This document shows positions 1 through 10,224 of a stretch of DNA of 26,303 nucleotides, in pieces; positions within the stretch are counted from its first letter, which is position 1, and each line of letters begins with the position of its first letter. The DNA is taken from positions 927,245-953,547 of the forward strand of contig NW_003116454.1 in the NCBI RefSeq assembly GCF_000003605.2, read 5' to 3'. A program made the position numbers and the translations under genes. The notes beneath the pieces were generated by a model. That model did not search any database. It saw only the letters and a list, made by a program, of their open reading frames with translations, and had not been told where the DNA came from. Source of the DNA: Saccoglossus kowalevskii (Eukaryota > Hemichordata > Enteropneusta > Harrimaniidae).

Positions 1-176
1 CAATGACGTACGGTGCTTAAATAGTACGCCATGTAATAGCATACTATTATTCTTTTCCTAATTCAAAATCGGATTGTCTACCATATAACAACGCAGACAA
101 TAGTCAATAGTACTAAAAATACGGGATTCAGAATTGTTTCATTGTTGTTGCTTGATAACTCTATAGTCGTGCCCGG

Positions 177-223
177 TGACGTCACGATAACTCTCGTTCT
201 GTTCGCGACGTCGCTGTTTATAA
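177..223 (+). promoter_or_regulatory. Candidate core promoter of gene A: CRE plus TATA-like box
   Basis: A perfect cAMP-response element palindrome TGACGTCA lies at 177-184 and a TATA-like TTTATAA at 217-223. They are 73 and 34 bp upstream of the gene A start codon at 257. The CRE is the classical site for CREB/ATF bZIP factors. If the TATA-like box is used, transcription would start near 245-250 and the 5' UTR would be only a few bases long, which is unusual, so a more distal start or a different promoter is possible. The motifs are seen; the promoter role is inferred. Confidence 0.4.
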
Positions 224-256
224 CCGATAACATTAGAAATTCTAAAACACACAATC

Positions 257-338
257 ATGATGTTGAGAGAGTCCTATGCCGCCGTCTTGTGCACGCTAGT
301 CAGCGTGTTATTTTTCACTACGGTTTGTGCGACGTCCG
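257..338 (+). CDS. Gene A exon 1: signal peptide
   Basis: The exon encodes MMLRESYAAVLCTLV followed by SVLFFTTVCATS: a short polar N-region, a hydrophobic core and a small-residue cleavage region, as in a secretory signal peptide. Two adjacent ATGs (257 and 260) could both start it; the first is chosen. The donor at 339 is a strong GTAAGT and leaves phase 1. The downstream exons continue the frame only if this exon is used, which supports the start. Confidence 0.75.
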
Positions 339-3300
339 GTAAGTATCTGTGGCATATCACATAATATATGTCGTAATTGAGTGTGTATGTCGTCTGGCGT
401 TTGTTGGAGGCACGCGTACCCCTTGCTCGATAACGCATACGTCTTTACGGCAAAATACCATTTGGGTTCCAATTCTAAACTGTGTGTCGTCGAATTTGCG
501 AGAAAGCAGTAGTATGTTTACTCTAAAAATAGGTGACCGTTTGACTATGTAATGGTATGCTAAGCTGACATCGTATCAGTCTCTTGGGTTAAGTACAATG
601 AAACGGTATTTATTCAACTTCTGAATTTAAATACTAAAAAATAATAATTAATACATATGAACAGTGTGTTCAGGCCATGTATATGTACGTGTACGCGTGA
701 CATTTATTACTTTATGAAAGTTGTTTTAATCGTATTCTATTTTAATTTAATAAACCTAACCGCACCATACACTTCCAATAATGTAACCAGCTGCTGCAGT
801 GTAGAATACGTTGCCATGACAACCGCATTCATGCACGTAAACTGTATCGTATTAACTTTCACACCCTCAAATAGGTTCACTTATAAAAAAAAATACAAAA
901 TCAGCAACAACAAAAATCATTTTGGCAGTGTGGAGACAATTACTAGTATTTCGGAAGTAGAAAATTAAATATTTATCTTATAAACCAACTTGTAGCATGA
1001 AATAAACCCAAAGGCAATAGTGTTTACCGCGACTTTGTTCCCGTATCCAAAATAATACCTGGCTGTGTCAATAGCAGATCTATTCATTGTGGGCCACGTA
1101 CTGGACGGTTAGTCATTATGTATCATCATCACTCGAGCGAAGTACACTTTGTGTTGGCTGTCATGTGGCCAGTGTCGAGGTCACAAGTTCATGCAGCTAT
1201 TCGCCGACTGGCAAATCAATGCACCTGTACTTTGGGTCATAACTACAAATTCGGCAATATTATACGATCGTCGAGGTGGTTATATGATCGATCAAACGTA
1301 ATTTGCTCTAGGATAAACCGCCAACTAAGTATGTTTCATTCACTTTTACAATACACCCTTAAAATTTCCCAACGTTTATTTTCAATCCACGGCGGGTACA
1401 CATATTGCGTAGTTATATCAGCTCACATGTTACTTGTTTTGTTTTTTACCAAAATTACCTTTGGTAGTTGCATTAGAGCTTGGAAATCACAGTACATTGT
1501 GTACGGAAGCTCAAATGTCAAAGTTGAACGCTTGCATATTATGTGTATGTTAAGATCTTAAATGAACTGATTTATTCCAGAACATCATAAAACTGAGGTT
1601 GCCCTTGAGAATATACACCATATCACTACCCATTTAACAATCTTGTTGTATTTATAGTTAGGATCCACTGTATGCACCCGTCTGACGTAAATTGCACGTA
1701 AAGAACACGACAAACGAAAACAAAGTGCACGGCATAACTAACTCAGAAAGCCACACAGAAAACAAGTCCTCAGTCGTAGTGAATGAATGCGCGTGGCTAG
1801 CCAGACGGAATATTTTAGAGAAATCATATATATTAGTAATTTCGCAAGATTACAGAACAGAAAATTTGCTTAAATCATAGCGAGTCTTGATTCTCTCGCA
1901 AACCTAGTATCACAGATTATCAAGAAATAATTTAATTATTTATATGTGTTGTAAAAACAAGTATATAACGACCCAAACAAAGCTGCGTTAAAAGGTACTG
2001 TCTGTATCGCAAAAACCCGAGCAACATTGTCTAAGTTGTTTCCCCTATGTAGCGCCCAGGGTTCCCAAATACTCCCATTTCTGTTACTAAATCTTTATAC
2101 AAGTTGTTGAATATCTTCAATTACTTTTTAAATTCACACAAAGTTTAGAGATTGTGCAGGCGAAATATGGTCTCCAAGTCAGTACCTGACACCCGTATAT
2201 TGATGAAAAAATTCGTAGATTATTCGAGTTCCAACAAACGCATGTCAAATGTTTCTTCTTAGGGTGAAAAACGTATATACTCATTACAGTAAACAAAATC
2301 CGAGATATTTTGATCCGCCACGAAGAACATTTTTTTTGCGTATATGAATATATATTTAACGAAATTTAGCAAACAACGTTTTTTTGTAATTCTTCTTTCC
2401 AACCCATGGACATATAGTAGTGTAAGAGTGAAACGTCTTTGAGCAAAAAAAGTACCACTGGGATAAATTTGCTTCGGTCTTGATATATTTGTTCAACAAA
2501 GCATTTTCTCACCAGTCTTGTGTGAGTCGTTTGATCTTCTTTTTGTGATGTCGTTCTTCCTGACACGGATTCCCATTCGCTGAGAATGCCGCAGTAAAAA
2601 GCATACTAGTACTAATGGTAGCGTCAGTTAGGCAATCGTGGAGCATAAACACCTTCACTGGGCGGGACGTGACGTCACCATGCGACACTGTTGTCATGTG
2701 ATGAACAGGAATGTAGTAGGTCAGCTTATTATTTTATATAAATGAACGCTCATAACACGTTGTCGTTATGTTCCTATTTCTACAAAAGATAGTAATTTGA
2801 AAATATTATGTGAACGAAAAAAATCTACGTATCGACGTCAGCAAAGTTGCGTTCCCACAATTATGTGCTGAATTTATACACATGGTGTATATTTTATTTT
2901 GTAGAGAACATTCTATGTCCAGCATTGTTTGTCAACACTCATTGGGAAAGTACTCTTTGTTTTTAACAGTTCACTTTTACTAGGTTCTTTGCTCTATGCA
3001 ATGCGCATTCACCGTGAATTGCACGCTTTGTGCAAAGGAATCTTATAAACGGCACTTTACGCAAAATAGAATAATTTGGGAGTTTAGTTACTACTTTTGA
3101 GTTTCGGGCTAAGAATGTTTGAATTTGAGAGGCATGACACTTCTTCCTCGAGTATTGAAAATCACGGCAATGGATGAGATACGATCACATACTTCACAAG
3201 GAGAGAGCCACTTTTGAGTTTTTGCGGGGTAAGGCATTAACGTCTATACACGTATTAAAGAACTCCTTTGAATATATGTGGTTACTTGGCACTGAAAACC

Positions 3301-4927
3301 GATGAACGAATGTCAGAGCGTAAACCTATTTTGTTCATTTTCCTCCGGTATTAGTCGCTAAATAGTAAGTTATCGCGTAAATTCAATTATAGCCTCGCAG
3401 ACGCTGGCCATATTCGTGGTCATAACATTTATAAATATACATTGAATGTGTTGTTGCGATAAATGTAATTTTAATTTTGAATCTTTATTTTATTTTTCAG
3501 AATATTACGTAGGCAGCATCTGTTCAACGACGATCACTATCTCTGATACAGCCGATTCCATTTTGTATTTGCAAAGTGGGGCCTCGTACAATCCAAGTTC
3601 GCCGTGTTACGTCACGTTAACCACCGAAAACAATCGGCACGTACTCATCACTTTTTCCATCTTAGACATATCTAAAAATGAAGACGGGACCTGTGACGAT
3701 TATATCAACATATATGACGGAGACGAGACGTCGGGAACCAATTTGACCGACGCTGGGCTTTGTGGAACAAACACGGATGCTGAGTCTGATGGTTACTTGA
3801 GCAGTGGGACCGATCTGACGATGGAGTTCGTCACTGCGCTCACCAATATCGGGGGAGGCTTCACGGCTTGTGCCACTAGCGTTAAAGACAAAGAACTCGG
3901 TAAGCAGCTTTAATCGCAGACACATAGTATAATCATTGGGTGGTAGCCTAATCTCATATTTTTTTTGAGAAAATTTTTCATGAATTGGATGATGACAATG
4001 CTCATTTAGTGCATTATATACAATCATATGTAGCCATTCATAAGTGAAACTTTAGTGTGTTGCGGTGCCGTATTTTGAGAAAATTGGGCAAATATTATCC
4101 AAACATTGCTATTTTTAGAAAAGTTCTATAGAACCCAGTGTTAAAACAAAACACTATTTTTCATCACTTTTTAAACCCAGACTTTTGAAATGATTCATTA
4201 CAACAAAAACATCACCATCAGTCACGATACAATGTGGCACGCCCGTGTAACATGCGAGCAGATCGAAATGTTGCTTCCCATATTAATCAACCAGTGAAGG
4301 CCTTCTAAAATTATCGCTAAAAAACATGTTTCTTTCTTTCTAAAAACAGGCTGGTGAACATCCTTATATCGGCCAGGGGTACAATTTGTTGCAAAATAAA
4401 TATTGGATATTTTTCGATTTGCGTAGCTTCTACCTTAAACAAAGTGTAAACAAATATACACCAGAAATAGAAGTGATATCGAAATAGGTTTTCTTTTCAG
4501 CTTTTATTTCAAAATGTGTTTTTTTTAATCAGAAGGGGAGTGTGACGACAGTGAAATTGAATGCAACAATCAAAGATGCGTACACGCCAGTTTAAAAAAC
4601 AATGGACGGGACAACTGCGGTGATAAGAGTGACGAAGGTGAGAACAAATAAACATTTTTTTACTGTGCGTGAATTACGCAATATTCTGGAGCAAACTTAT
4701 TATGATAAGAACAATACATCCATGGTAAACAACTCAATTACAAATTTGTATTATTATTTTTAGATGCGGCAGTATTATTGAACTTCTGGGACCAATTGAT
4801 GGAACTAGGAATGGTAGCGGCGATATGTATCGTCGTGGCCATTGCTATCGCATTCGTTATATTCATCGTGTGCTTTGCGTGCTTCATAGCCAAATGTTGC
4901 TGCAAGAAAGCCGTCAGTCCCGTGTGA
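257..4927 (+). CDS. Gene A: CUB-LDLa single-pass membrane protein (4 exons)
   Basis: This is a predicted type I plasma-membrane protein of 249 aa. Coding exons are 257-338, 3501-3899, 4533-4637 and 4764-4927, which sum to 750 nt with no internal stop. The order is signal peptide (about 1-26), CUB (about 34-153), short LDLa-like module (about 163-194), transmembrane helix (about 211-238) and an 11-residue tail beginning at Lys239. All three introns are phase 1, the usual phase for shuffled extracellular modules. Every junction is GT-AG with a pyrimidine-rich acceptor. CUB-LDLa-TM layouts occur in co-receptors and auxiliary subunits (NETO and LRP12 types), but those have more domains and long tails, so I do not assign orthology. 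Gene B downstream is a paralog with the same exon design. Function and ligand are unknown. An N-glycosylation sequon (Asn-Leu-Thr) is present in the CUB. Confidence 0.85.
339..3500 (+). other. Gene A intron 1 (3.16 kb, phase 1)
   Basis: A long AT-rich intron from GTAAGT to a T-rich acceptor ending TTTTTCAG. Open frames inside it (for example 1118-1561 on + and 2366-2697 on -) show no recognisable domain, signal peptide or splice context and are read as chance. A full CRE palindrome lies at 2670-2677 and is listed separately. I see no transposon ends or RNA gene here. Confidence 0.7.
2670..2677. promoter_or_regulatory. CRE palindrome TGACGTCA in gene A intron 1
   Basis: A full 8-bp cAMP-response element sits in the gene A first intron, about 0.8 kb before the CUB exon. 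It is one of four full palindromes noticed in or near the gene A/gene B pair. Intronic CREs can act as enhancers; that role is inferred. Confidence 0.3.
3501..3899 (+). CDS. Gene A exon 2: CUB domain
   Basis: This 399-nt symmetrical (1-1) exon encodes one complete CUB domain with its four canonical cysteines: in GSICST, SSPCYV, GTCDDY and GLCGTN. The CUB core signature CDDYINIYDG is unmistakable. In the C-terminal loop, where calcium-binding CUBs usually carry an SD pair, the sequence reads FVTALTNIGGGF, so that acidic ligand is absent and calcium binding may be weakened. The acceptor is TTTTTCAG and the donor GTAAGC. Reading through the donor reaches a stop four codons later, so intron retention would give a secreted CUB-only product. 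Confidence 0.88.
3900..4532 (+). other. Gene A intron 2 (633 bp, phase 1)
   Basis: Intron between the CUB and LDLa exons, from GTAAGC to a pyrimidine tract ending TTTTTTTAATCAG. It is AT-rich. No embedded gene, repeat ends or structured element was recognised. Confidence 0.7.
4533..4637 (+). CDS. Gene A exon 3: short LDLa-like module lacking Cys4 and Cys6
   Basis: This 105-nt symmetrical exon reads GECDDSEIECNNQRCVHASL followed by KNNGRDNCGDKSDE. The LDLa pattern (C-x-F/I-x-C-x-x-x-x-C ... DNCGDKSDE) is clear, and the acidic residues that coordinate calcium are kept at the end. Only four cysteines are present: the family's fourth (normally in a CDG motif) is replaced by Asn, and the sixth, normally just after SDE, is absent because the next exon begins DAAVLLN. 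In canonical LDLa folds Cys4 and Cys6 pair, so exactly one disulfide is missing. The gene B exon has the same length and the same loss. Confidence 0.8.
4764..4927 (+). CDS. Gene A exon 4: transmembrane helix and short basic/Cys tail
   Basis: The exon encodes a juxtamembrane stretch (DAAVLLNFWDQLMEL), a hydrophobic helix of about 28 residues and the cytoplasmic tail KCCCKKAVSPV, then TGA at 4925-4927. The Cys cluster next to Lys residues at the membrane edge resembles S-palmitoylation sites. The C-terminal Ser-Pro-Val fits a class I PDZ ligand pattern (S/T-x-hydrophobic). Both readings are inference. The acceptor is TTATTTTTAG at 4763. Confidence 0.8.
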
Positions 4928-6739
4928 ATACCAAGAGCGACCATGAGATACGACACATGACAGAGACTGTGACCTTTATAGCTACCATACCACGCAGCAA
5001 TCTTTGCCAACGCTTTACATCGTATATTTTAATTGTATTATTAACGTCGAATTCATCACTAAAATGCAATGTAGGGGAACATGTTATTTCCATTATACTG
5101 AGGAGATAGTACTACTGTTTGTTAGATATACCATCACTTTCCGTTAGTCCCGGAGACTACATGCCAAGATCGTTTATGGAGAATGTATACGTGATGTGAG
5201 ACCTTCAAAATAATCTATTCACACAATCCAGTTTTATTGCGTCATACTCGGTGTGCGCTGCTTGGACTCGCTTTAAAGTCGACTATCGGTGGGGGCGCAA
5301 CACGCATAATGATAGATACGTGTACCCACGTGAAGTAGTCTCGTACCTTGGCTCATGGGACATTGCGATACACTTCGTTGTTGTGCGAAAAGCCCTGTGA
5401 CAAATAACGACTCTGAATGTCACGTAGAATAATTTAGGTCTCACAAATAGACCATTATTCGTTAACTATGAGATCCCGCGATATGCGTGAATTCGGACGC
5501 CGTAAAGGGACAGGACAAAGGTCGCAGAGGCGTCAAAGCATCGTGTGGAATTTAACAAACGAAAAACAATTATTTGGGTTCCACGTTTAATAATGTGCTA
5601 TACACATTTGATGATCGTCAATATTTAAACATATCTCAACGCTATATTGAACTATATAAATAAAAGAGAAATTAGAGTTCAAAATCAAATCATTCGATTT
5701 TTGCGGCAGACATGCGAACAGCATCTTCTACGCATTACGCGAGATCTCGCAGTGAATAAAATGTCACCTTTTAGACTCGCCTGAAGGCTAATTGCACAAT
5801 GCAATTGACGTCTAACTTCAAATTACTGAAAACGGAAACATGTGATTACTATAGTTTACAAATAATGAAAACATCGTCACAGTATTGACATGTTCCCAAA
5901 TGAGTTTGATTTGGTTAGAAAGGTTGGAGGAATTAGTTTGCCTGTTGCAACTTTGGAAATGTGTCTAAAAACGAGCCCAATCAACATTGTCGTCGCTGAG
6001 GGCAGTGTTTATATACTACAAATGTAGTACCATAACTTGACCGTACCACTGACAATAAAGCATTATACTTCGCCAAATCCACGCACGAAGGTACACTTTA
6101 CCTGACTGACTACGCACGTACACTGTCGTAACTATTAGATAACATCGGTGAAGTCGATTGACATAACGTGGCGCTGAAAATGTCACGTTATAGTTTGTAT
6201 GACACTTCCACCGATGGCTTTTTGAAGCAGCTAATTTTGTCACGTGTTTTGTTAAAAAAAAATATTTTGTAATATTTTTCGTAGAATAAAATGAAAACTG
6301 TATTTACGTAACCCATCACCGTTTGTTGTGTTTTAATTTTTTTTTACACATTTACTGTACACATTTATATACACACTGATCAGTGTACTATTCACCTCGG
6401 ACACTGAAAAGTACGTGCACTCCGCCAACTAGTTTATGGTATGTTCACAGATCAAGTAAACACTTCTAAGATTTAACCAAAATAAAACATGCATGGCAAA
6501 GTTCTCGTGTTGACATTTCCGACCTTCCATGAATTTTAAAATGATATTGCACATGTGATAAATACGGTCCCAGACATTTAAACAATCCTGATTGTTGTGC
6601 ATTTTGAAAACTAGGATGGTGAAAGCAGGGAGCTTTGATTGGTCGCAAGCTGACAGCACTAGTCTATATCTATGCCTTGGCATACACGTACATGTACATG
6701 TACGGAAGTGCATATCGCCTCCAATTTGTCATTTTTGAT
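4928..6739. other. Gene A 3' UTR and intergenic DNA
   Basis: About 1.8 kb after the gene A stop. The first ~0.8 kb is probably 3' UTR. No domain-bearing open frame was seen on either strand. A 10-bp inverted repeat (5195-5204 with 5436-5445) was noted but has no target duplication. Short poly-T/poly-A tracts and an ACATGT-rich palindromic patch near 6685-6703 are the only other visible structure. Confidence 0.5.
5659..5760 (+). terminator. Candidate polyadenylation signals for gene A
   Basis: AATAAA hexamers lie at 5659-5664 and 5755-5760, 732 and 828 bp after the gene A stop codon. No closer canonical hexamer was noticed, so gene A probably has a 3' UTR of about 0.75-0.85 kb. Another AATAAA near 6283 is a later alternative. 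Cleavage cannot be placed without transcripts. Confidence 0.4.
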
Positions 6740-6759
6740 CGAAACGTGTAAAAAACAAC

Positions 6760-7455
6760 CACACATGTTCAAACATCATGCCAAACACTTTTGATGGCCC
6801 ACTGAAATTATGATTATTTGTTATTATAAATTGAGCCATTTTTTTTCAAAAATAATCTGATTAGAAAAAAAACGTCTGAGAATCGAGTCAAAACATACAA
6901 AAACAGAATGTACGTCAGTAACTCTGTATGTTCAACCGGCATACCAAATTGCAAAGAATAGACTTTTCGACATTTTTAATGACTAAAACGCAATTTGGTC
7001 AAAAAAACCTGACGACCCGATTAGAAAAAAAAAATGTTAACATGGGTATGTCCTTTGACCTGTCTGAGAATAATATGGACCACCGTGGTCACAAGTCGGC
7101 CATTTTAAGCCAAAATGTAGAAACAAAACAGGACATGTATAACCATCATACCAAGTTTGAAAACGGCCGCAATTTGGTGAAACAATGATCCGATTAGAAA
7201 AAAAATGTTAACAGGGGTATGTCCGTTGACCTTTCTGAAAATGATACGCAACACCGCAACACCGTGGCCACCAGTCGGCCATTTTAAGTCAAAATTCAGA
7301 ACAAATACAGGACATGTAAAACCATCATACCAAATTTGAAAAAAAAAATCGGTCCATTTTAAAAAATGACCGCACTCGATCATTTTTAATTGAAATCTAC
7401 GAAAACTGAAAATACCTCCGGCACCCTACACGTAAAACCGTCCCACAAAGTTTGA
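6760..7455. repeat. Degenerate tandem repeat array, units about 175 bp
   Basis: Recurrent blocks include GGACATGTA...CCATCATACCAA (7131 and 7310, with weaker versions near 6760, 6922 and 7424), CCGATTAGAAAAAA (7017 and 7190, with CTGATTAG at 6857) and GTCGGCCATTTTAAG (about 7096 and 7273). The two best units are offset by about 173-179 bp and flanking units are more decayed. The open frame 6928-7188 follows the repeat and has no domain, so it is not called as a gene. The array could be an old satellite fragment or the internal repeats of a decayed DNA transposon. Confidence 0.6.
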
Positions 7456-9147
7456 AACAAACAGGCCTAAGTGTGTCCGGAAGAAGTCCATTTTAGTGTA
7501 TTAAAAATAAATGGGATCACAAAATCGATGCACGTACCAGGTAAGTAAGATACTAGATATGTGTAAAATTTTAAAGAATCGGTCCGGGTATCTAGTTTCG
7601 TACATGTCAAAACACTTGGTTTTAGTGTTTTAACAACTAAAATTGTTTAATATGAATTGTCTGAGTATAAAGTTTGAGGGACTGTGAACTAGGTATGTAC
7701 AGCTGAGATACACTGTGGCAGCTCCGACCGCACACACGCACACATGCAAGTGCGCATGGAGACTAACCCACAAGTCCCTGTTTTAAGACTAGATTGGAGC
7801 GCCAAAAAAATCAAAGTCGGCATGTAATGAACACATCGCGGCCTGACCCCGGGGCCTGACCCTAACTTCCATTCCTGCTTTACACTAGGAACGCACATTG
7901 AGTTGTTGGGGAGTCACTGTTTCGGGCTCATACCACTAATTGAATTTCCATAGACGACAATGTTGAGATTGACGAGATTGCTATATGAAAATGATGAAGA
8001 AAGTTGAAAACATGGCTCAAAAATTGGAAATCGACATGCCAGTAATCAACCATATGAAAAAAACATGTTGGCTCAAACTCTTGCAAATCTAAGGTAAACA
8101 AGACACACCCACTGTATTTGAATTGCACCAAGAGAAATCACTGGAAAAACACCAAGATTAGAACATCCAAATACACACAGAATAAACCCACAGGTACACA
8201 GCCGCTAAGTAGTAAACAAAAGACCACATGTTGGTCTCACCTTTGACCCAGGTGATTACGCCCTCAAACAGGGAGCACCTGAAAAAAAAATATTTAAAAA
8301 AATTCATTAGTTCTTGCAAGGCATTTAAATTGACAGCCATTGGTTAATTAGTGGCATGAGACCTGTTTCGGATCAACACAAACCTTGGACATGCGTGGCA
8401 CGACGTGTAAATGAATACTTGAACCATACTGTACAGTGACTAATATTTCCCTGCGTCACGACACCGTCCCTCGACACGGTGAGAAGTCACTGGCCTTACC
8501 CGTCAGTGGGAAGGCAGTTAACATTTAGCTTTACGCTTCAATTTAGCATTGACATACAGTGTGTAGTGTGTACTTATACATATATACGACTGGGCCCTTT
8601 TCTGAAACAGGGTGTTCCTTATTTGGCGATTATTCATAAGTTTGCCGTTGGTGGCGTTCTCGCAAAACCACAAACTCGGTGCATACTTGTAGAATGTGTT
8701 GAACTGTCTCGTGCCTGCAATACAACGTTACCGCTACGGCGCTACCTACAATATGTAAACAATCACTTATACTAATTATGATTAGACAATCTGGCAACTA
8801 ATCTTGGGTCATTTTAAACCTTTGTCCAACTCGATTCAGAATGAATACACATCTCTATTCGTACTTATGGTCTTGTGTCTCGCAATGTATAGGTCAATTT
8901 CATTCAAAGTGGGCAGATAATAGCAGACACGTACATTTCATTTCGCTAATTGATGGGTATTTTGTTTCTACAAATGAACGTGCCCTGCTCCTCCCTGAAT
9001 TAGGGGTGCAATTTGAAATTGCAATTTGGGGTATATTTGTTTTAAAATGCACTAGCACACATTTATTTTCAAAATACAATTTTGGAATGTTTTAATGCGA
9101 ATGGCGTGAGATGTAAAAATCAACGACTGTTTTAAAAAAAAAAACTT
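7456..9147. other. Intergenic DNA without recognised genes
   Basis: This stretch holds a short CA/GT-rich patch near 7730-7760, several open frames under 100 codons on both strands with no recognisable motif, and scattered homopolymer A/T runs. No RNA gene, transposon end or promoter cluster was recognised. Confidence 0.5.
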
Positions 9148-9286
9148 TTATTTATTGTAACAGCTTGACTGTGTGTAGCAGGTATGGCAACTGTAACCAA
9201 TATCACCAGCTTCCAACCTACACGTGGGGCAGGGCTTACTGGGAGATGAACAATAATAATAAGATGGTCCATGTGTAGATACCGAT
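9148..9286 (-). CDS. Possible Cys-rich terminal exon, minus strand
   Basis: On the minus strand, a pyrimidine-rich acceptor (GTTTTTTGAGTTGCAG) is followed by an open frame including KPCPTCRLEAGDIGYSCHTC and ending TAA at 9150-9148. AATAAA overlaps the region of the stop (complement of 9151-9156), and a long T run follows. Spacing of Cys pairs (CxxC twice) suggests a small secreted or zinc-binding module, but I do not recognise the family. No convincing upstream exon was found between 9340 and 10100, although the minus-strand frame 9796-10059 could be examined. It may be an orphan or relic exon or chance. Confidence 0.3.
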
Positions 9287-9397
9287 CTGCAACTCAAAAA
9301 ACACTTACCAGTGACCTGAAAACTGTTCATAGTAAACATGCATGCAGATTAGTCATTTTGAAGGTGGGTCTCAGTATTGTATAGCCCACTATAATAA

Positions 9398-9405
9398 TGA
9401 CGTCA
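9398..9405. promoter_or_regulatory. CRE palindrome TGACGTCA upstream of gene B
   Basis: Full CRE about 750 bp upstream of the gene B start codon, in the context AATAATGACGTCATTTAG. It pairs with a second full site at 9722-9729. Confidence 0.35.
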
Positions 9406-9721
9406 TTTAGGAATTCATCCTGAGATAAAACGTTTGTTGTCGGTATGTTCTAACCAATAACATATTAATACTATTTGTTGGGAGAATGGCTCCGAGACAT
9501 TATGTCACTGTCGAGCTCCTTGCTCGCCTTATGTTGTAAATAATAACATATGTACAGGTTAAATAATGTTTATTTTATGCTTCCGGTGTAGAAACTACGG
9601 GGGTTATCACCGTTAGCGTGAATTGGGGTCGGTTCGGGGCAAGCAAATTGTTGTTGTGAATACGAGTAGCTTAATCGACAGTCAGTAGTCAATTTGTTCG
9701 ATGTTATCTGATATTATAATA

Positions 9722-9729
9722 TGACGTCA
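9722..9729. promoter_or_regulatory. CRE palindrome TGACGTCA upstream of gene B
   Basis: Full CRE about 420 bp upstream of the gene B ATG, in the context ATATGACGTCATAGC. A half-site-like TGACGTAA follows near 9826. Together with the site at 177-184, both paralogs have full CREs 5' of their start codons, which suggests shared bZIP control. Confidence 0.4.
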
Positions 9730-10151
9730 TAGCAAAGTTTCGTCGGCAACTTGGAGGCAAACACAAACTAGAAAGCAAATGAGAATGAGAAACTGTCAAA
9801 AAATGAATGAGAGAATACGATGACAATGACGTAAGTATCGATACAATAGACAACAGTGTATTTGTGTCGGTAATGGGATGGGAACACAAACTTGGAAACT
9901 GTATACTACCACATCCCTCTGGACACTTGAACTAGAGTTCACGTAAGCCCGTCCCGGAGAACATAACATATCATCCCCGTGCTTGCTGAGTATGGCTAAA
10001 GGCAAAGTTCCAATACCGTTGTCCTGGTGACACACTAACAGCCACGGCAGGTTTAACATAACGATAATAGTTCACATCGATCGAGACGACTGGACGGAAG
10101 TCTTCGCCTTGTACACTATCTTCAAAGTTTTTTTTTTTCTGGAGAGCAAAT

Positions 10152-10224
10152 ATGAACCGTGTACATTTGTGTGCGTTTTTGCAATTCGTGTTTATTTACA
10201 TATGGATACCACAAGCCTGCTCGC
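10152..10224 (+). CDS. Gene B exon 1: signal peptide
   Basis: It encodes MNRVHLCAFLQFVFIYIWIP then QACS, a basic N-region and hydrophobic core ending in small residues, typical of a secretory signal. The donor is GTAAGT at 10225, phase 1. The following intron is only 89 bp, against 3.2 kb at the same position in gene A. Confidence 0.75.

Noticed and set aside
142-342. Open frame overlapping gene A exon 1 in another frame
   Set aside because: Does not join in phase to the CUB exon; the ATG at 257 gives a proper signal peptide and a phase-1 donor.
1118-1561. 147-codon open frame on + inside gene A intron 1
   Set aside because: No domain, signal peptide or splice context; composition matches the AT-rich intron around it.
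5195-5445. 10-bp inverted repeat TGTGAGACCT spanning 251 bp, possible MITE
   Set aside because: No target-site duplication and similarity fades after 10 bp; such repeats arise by chance in a window of this size.
6928-7188. 86-codon frame with protein-like look
   Set aside because: It follows the degenerate tandem repeat, and the frame is not kept in neighbouring units.
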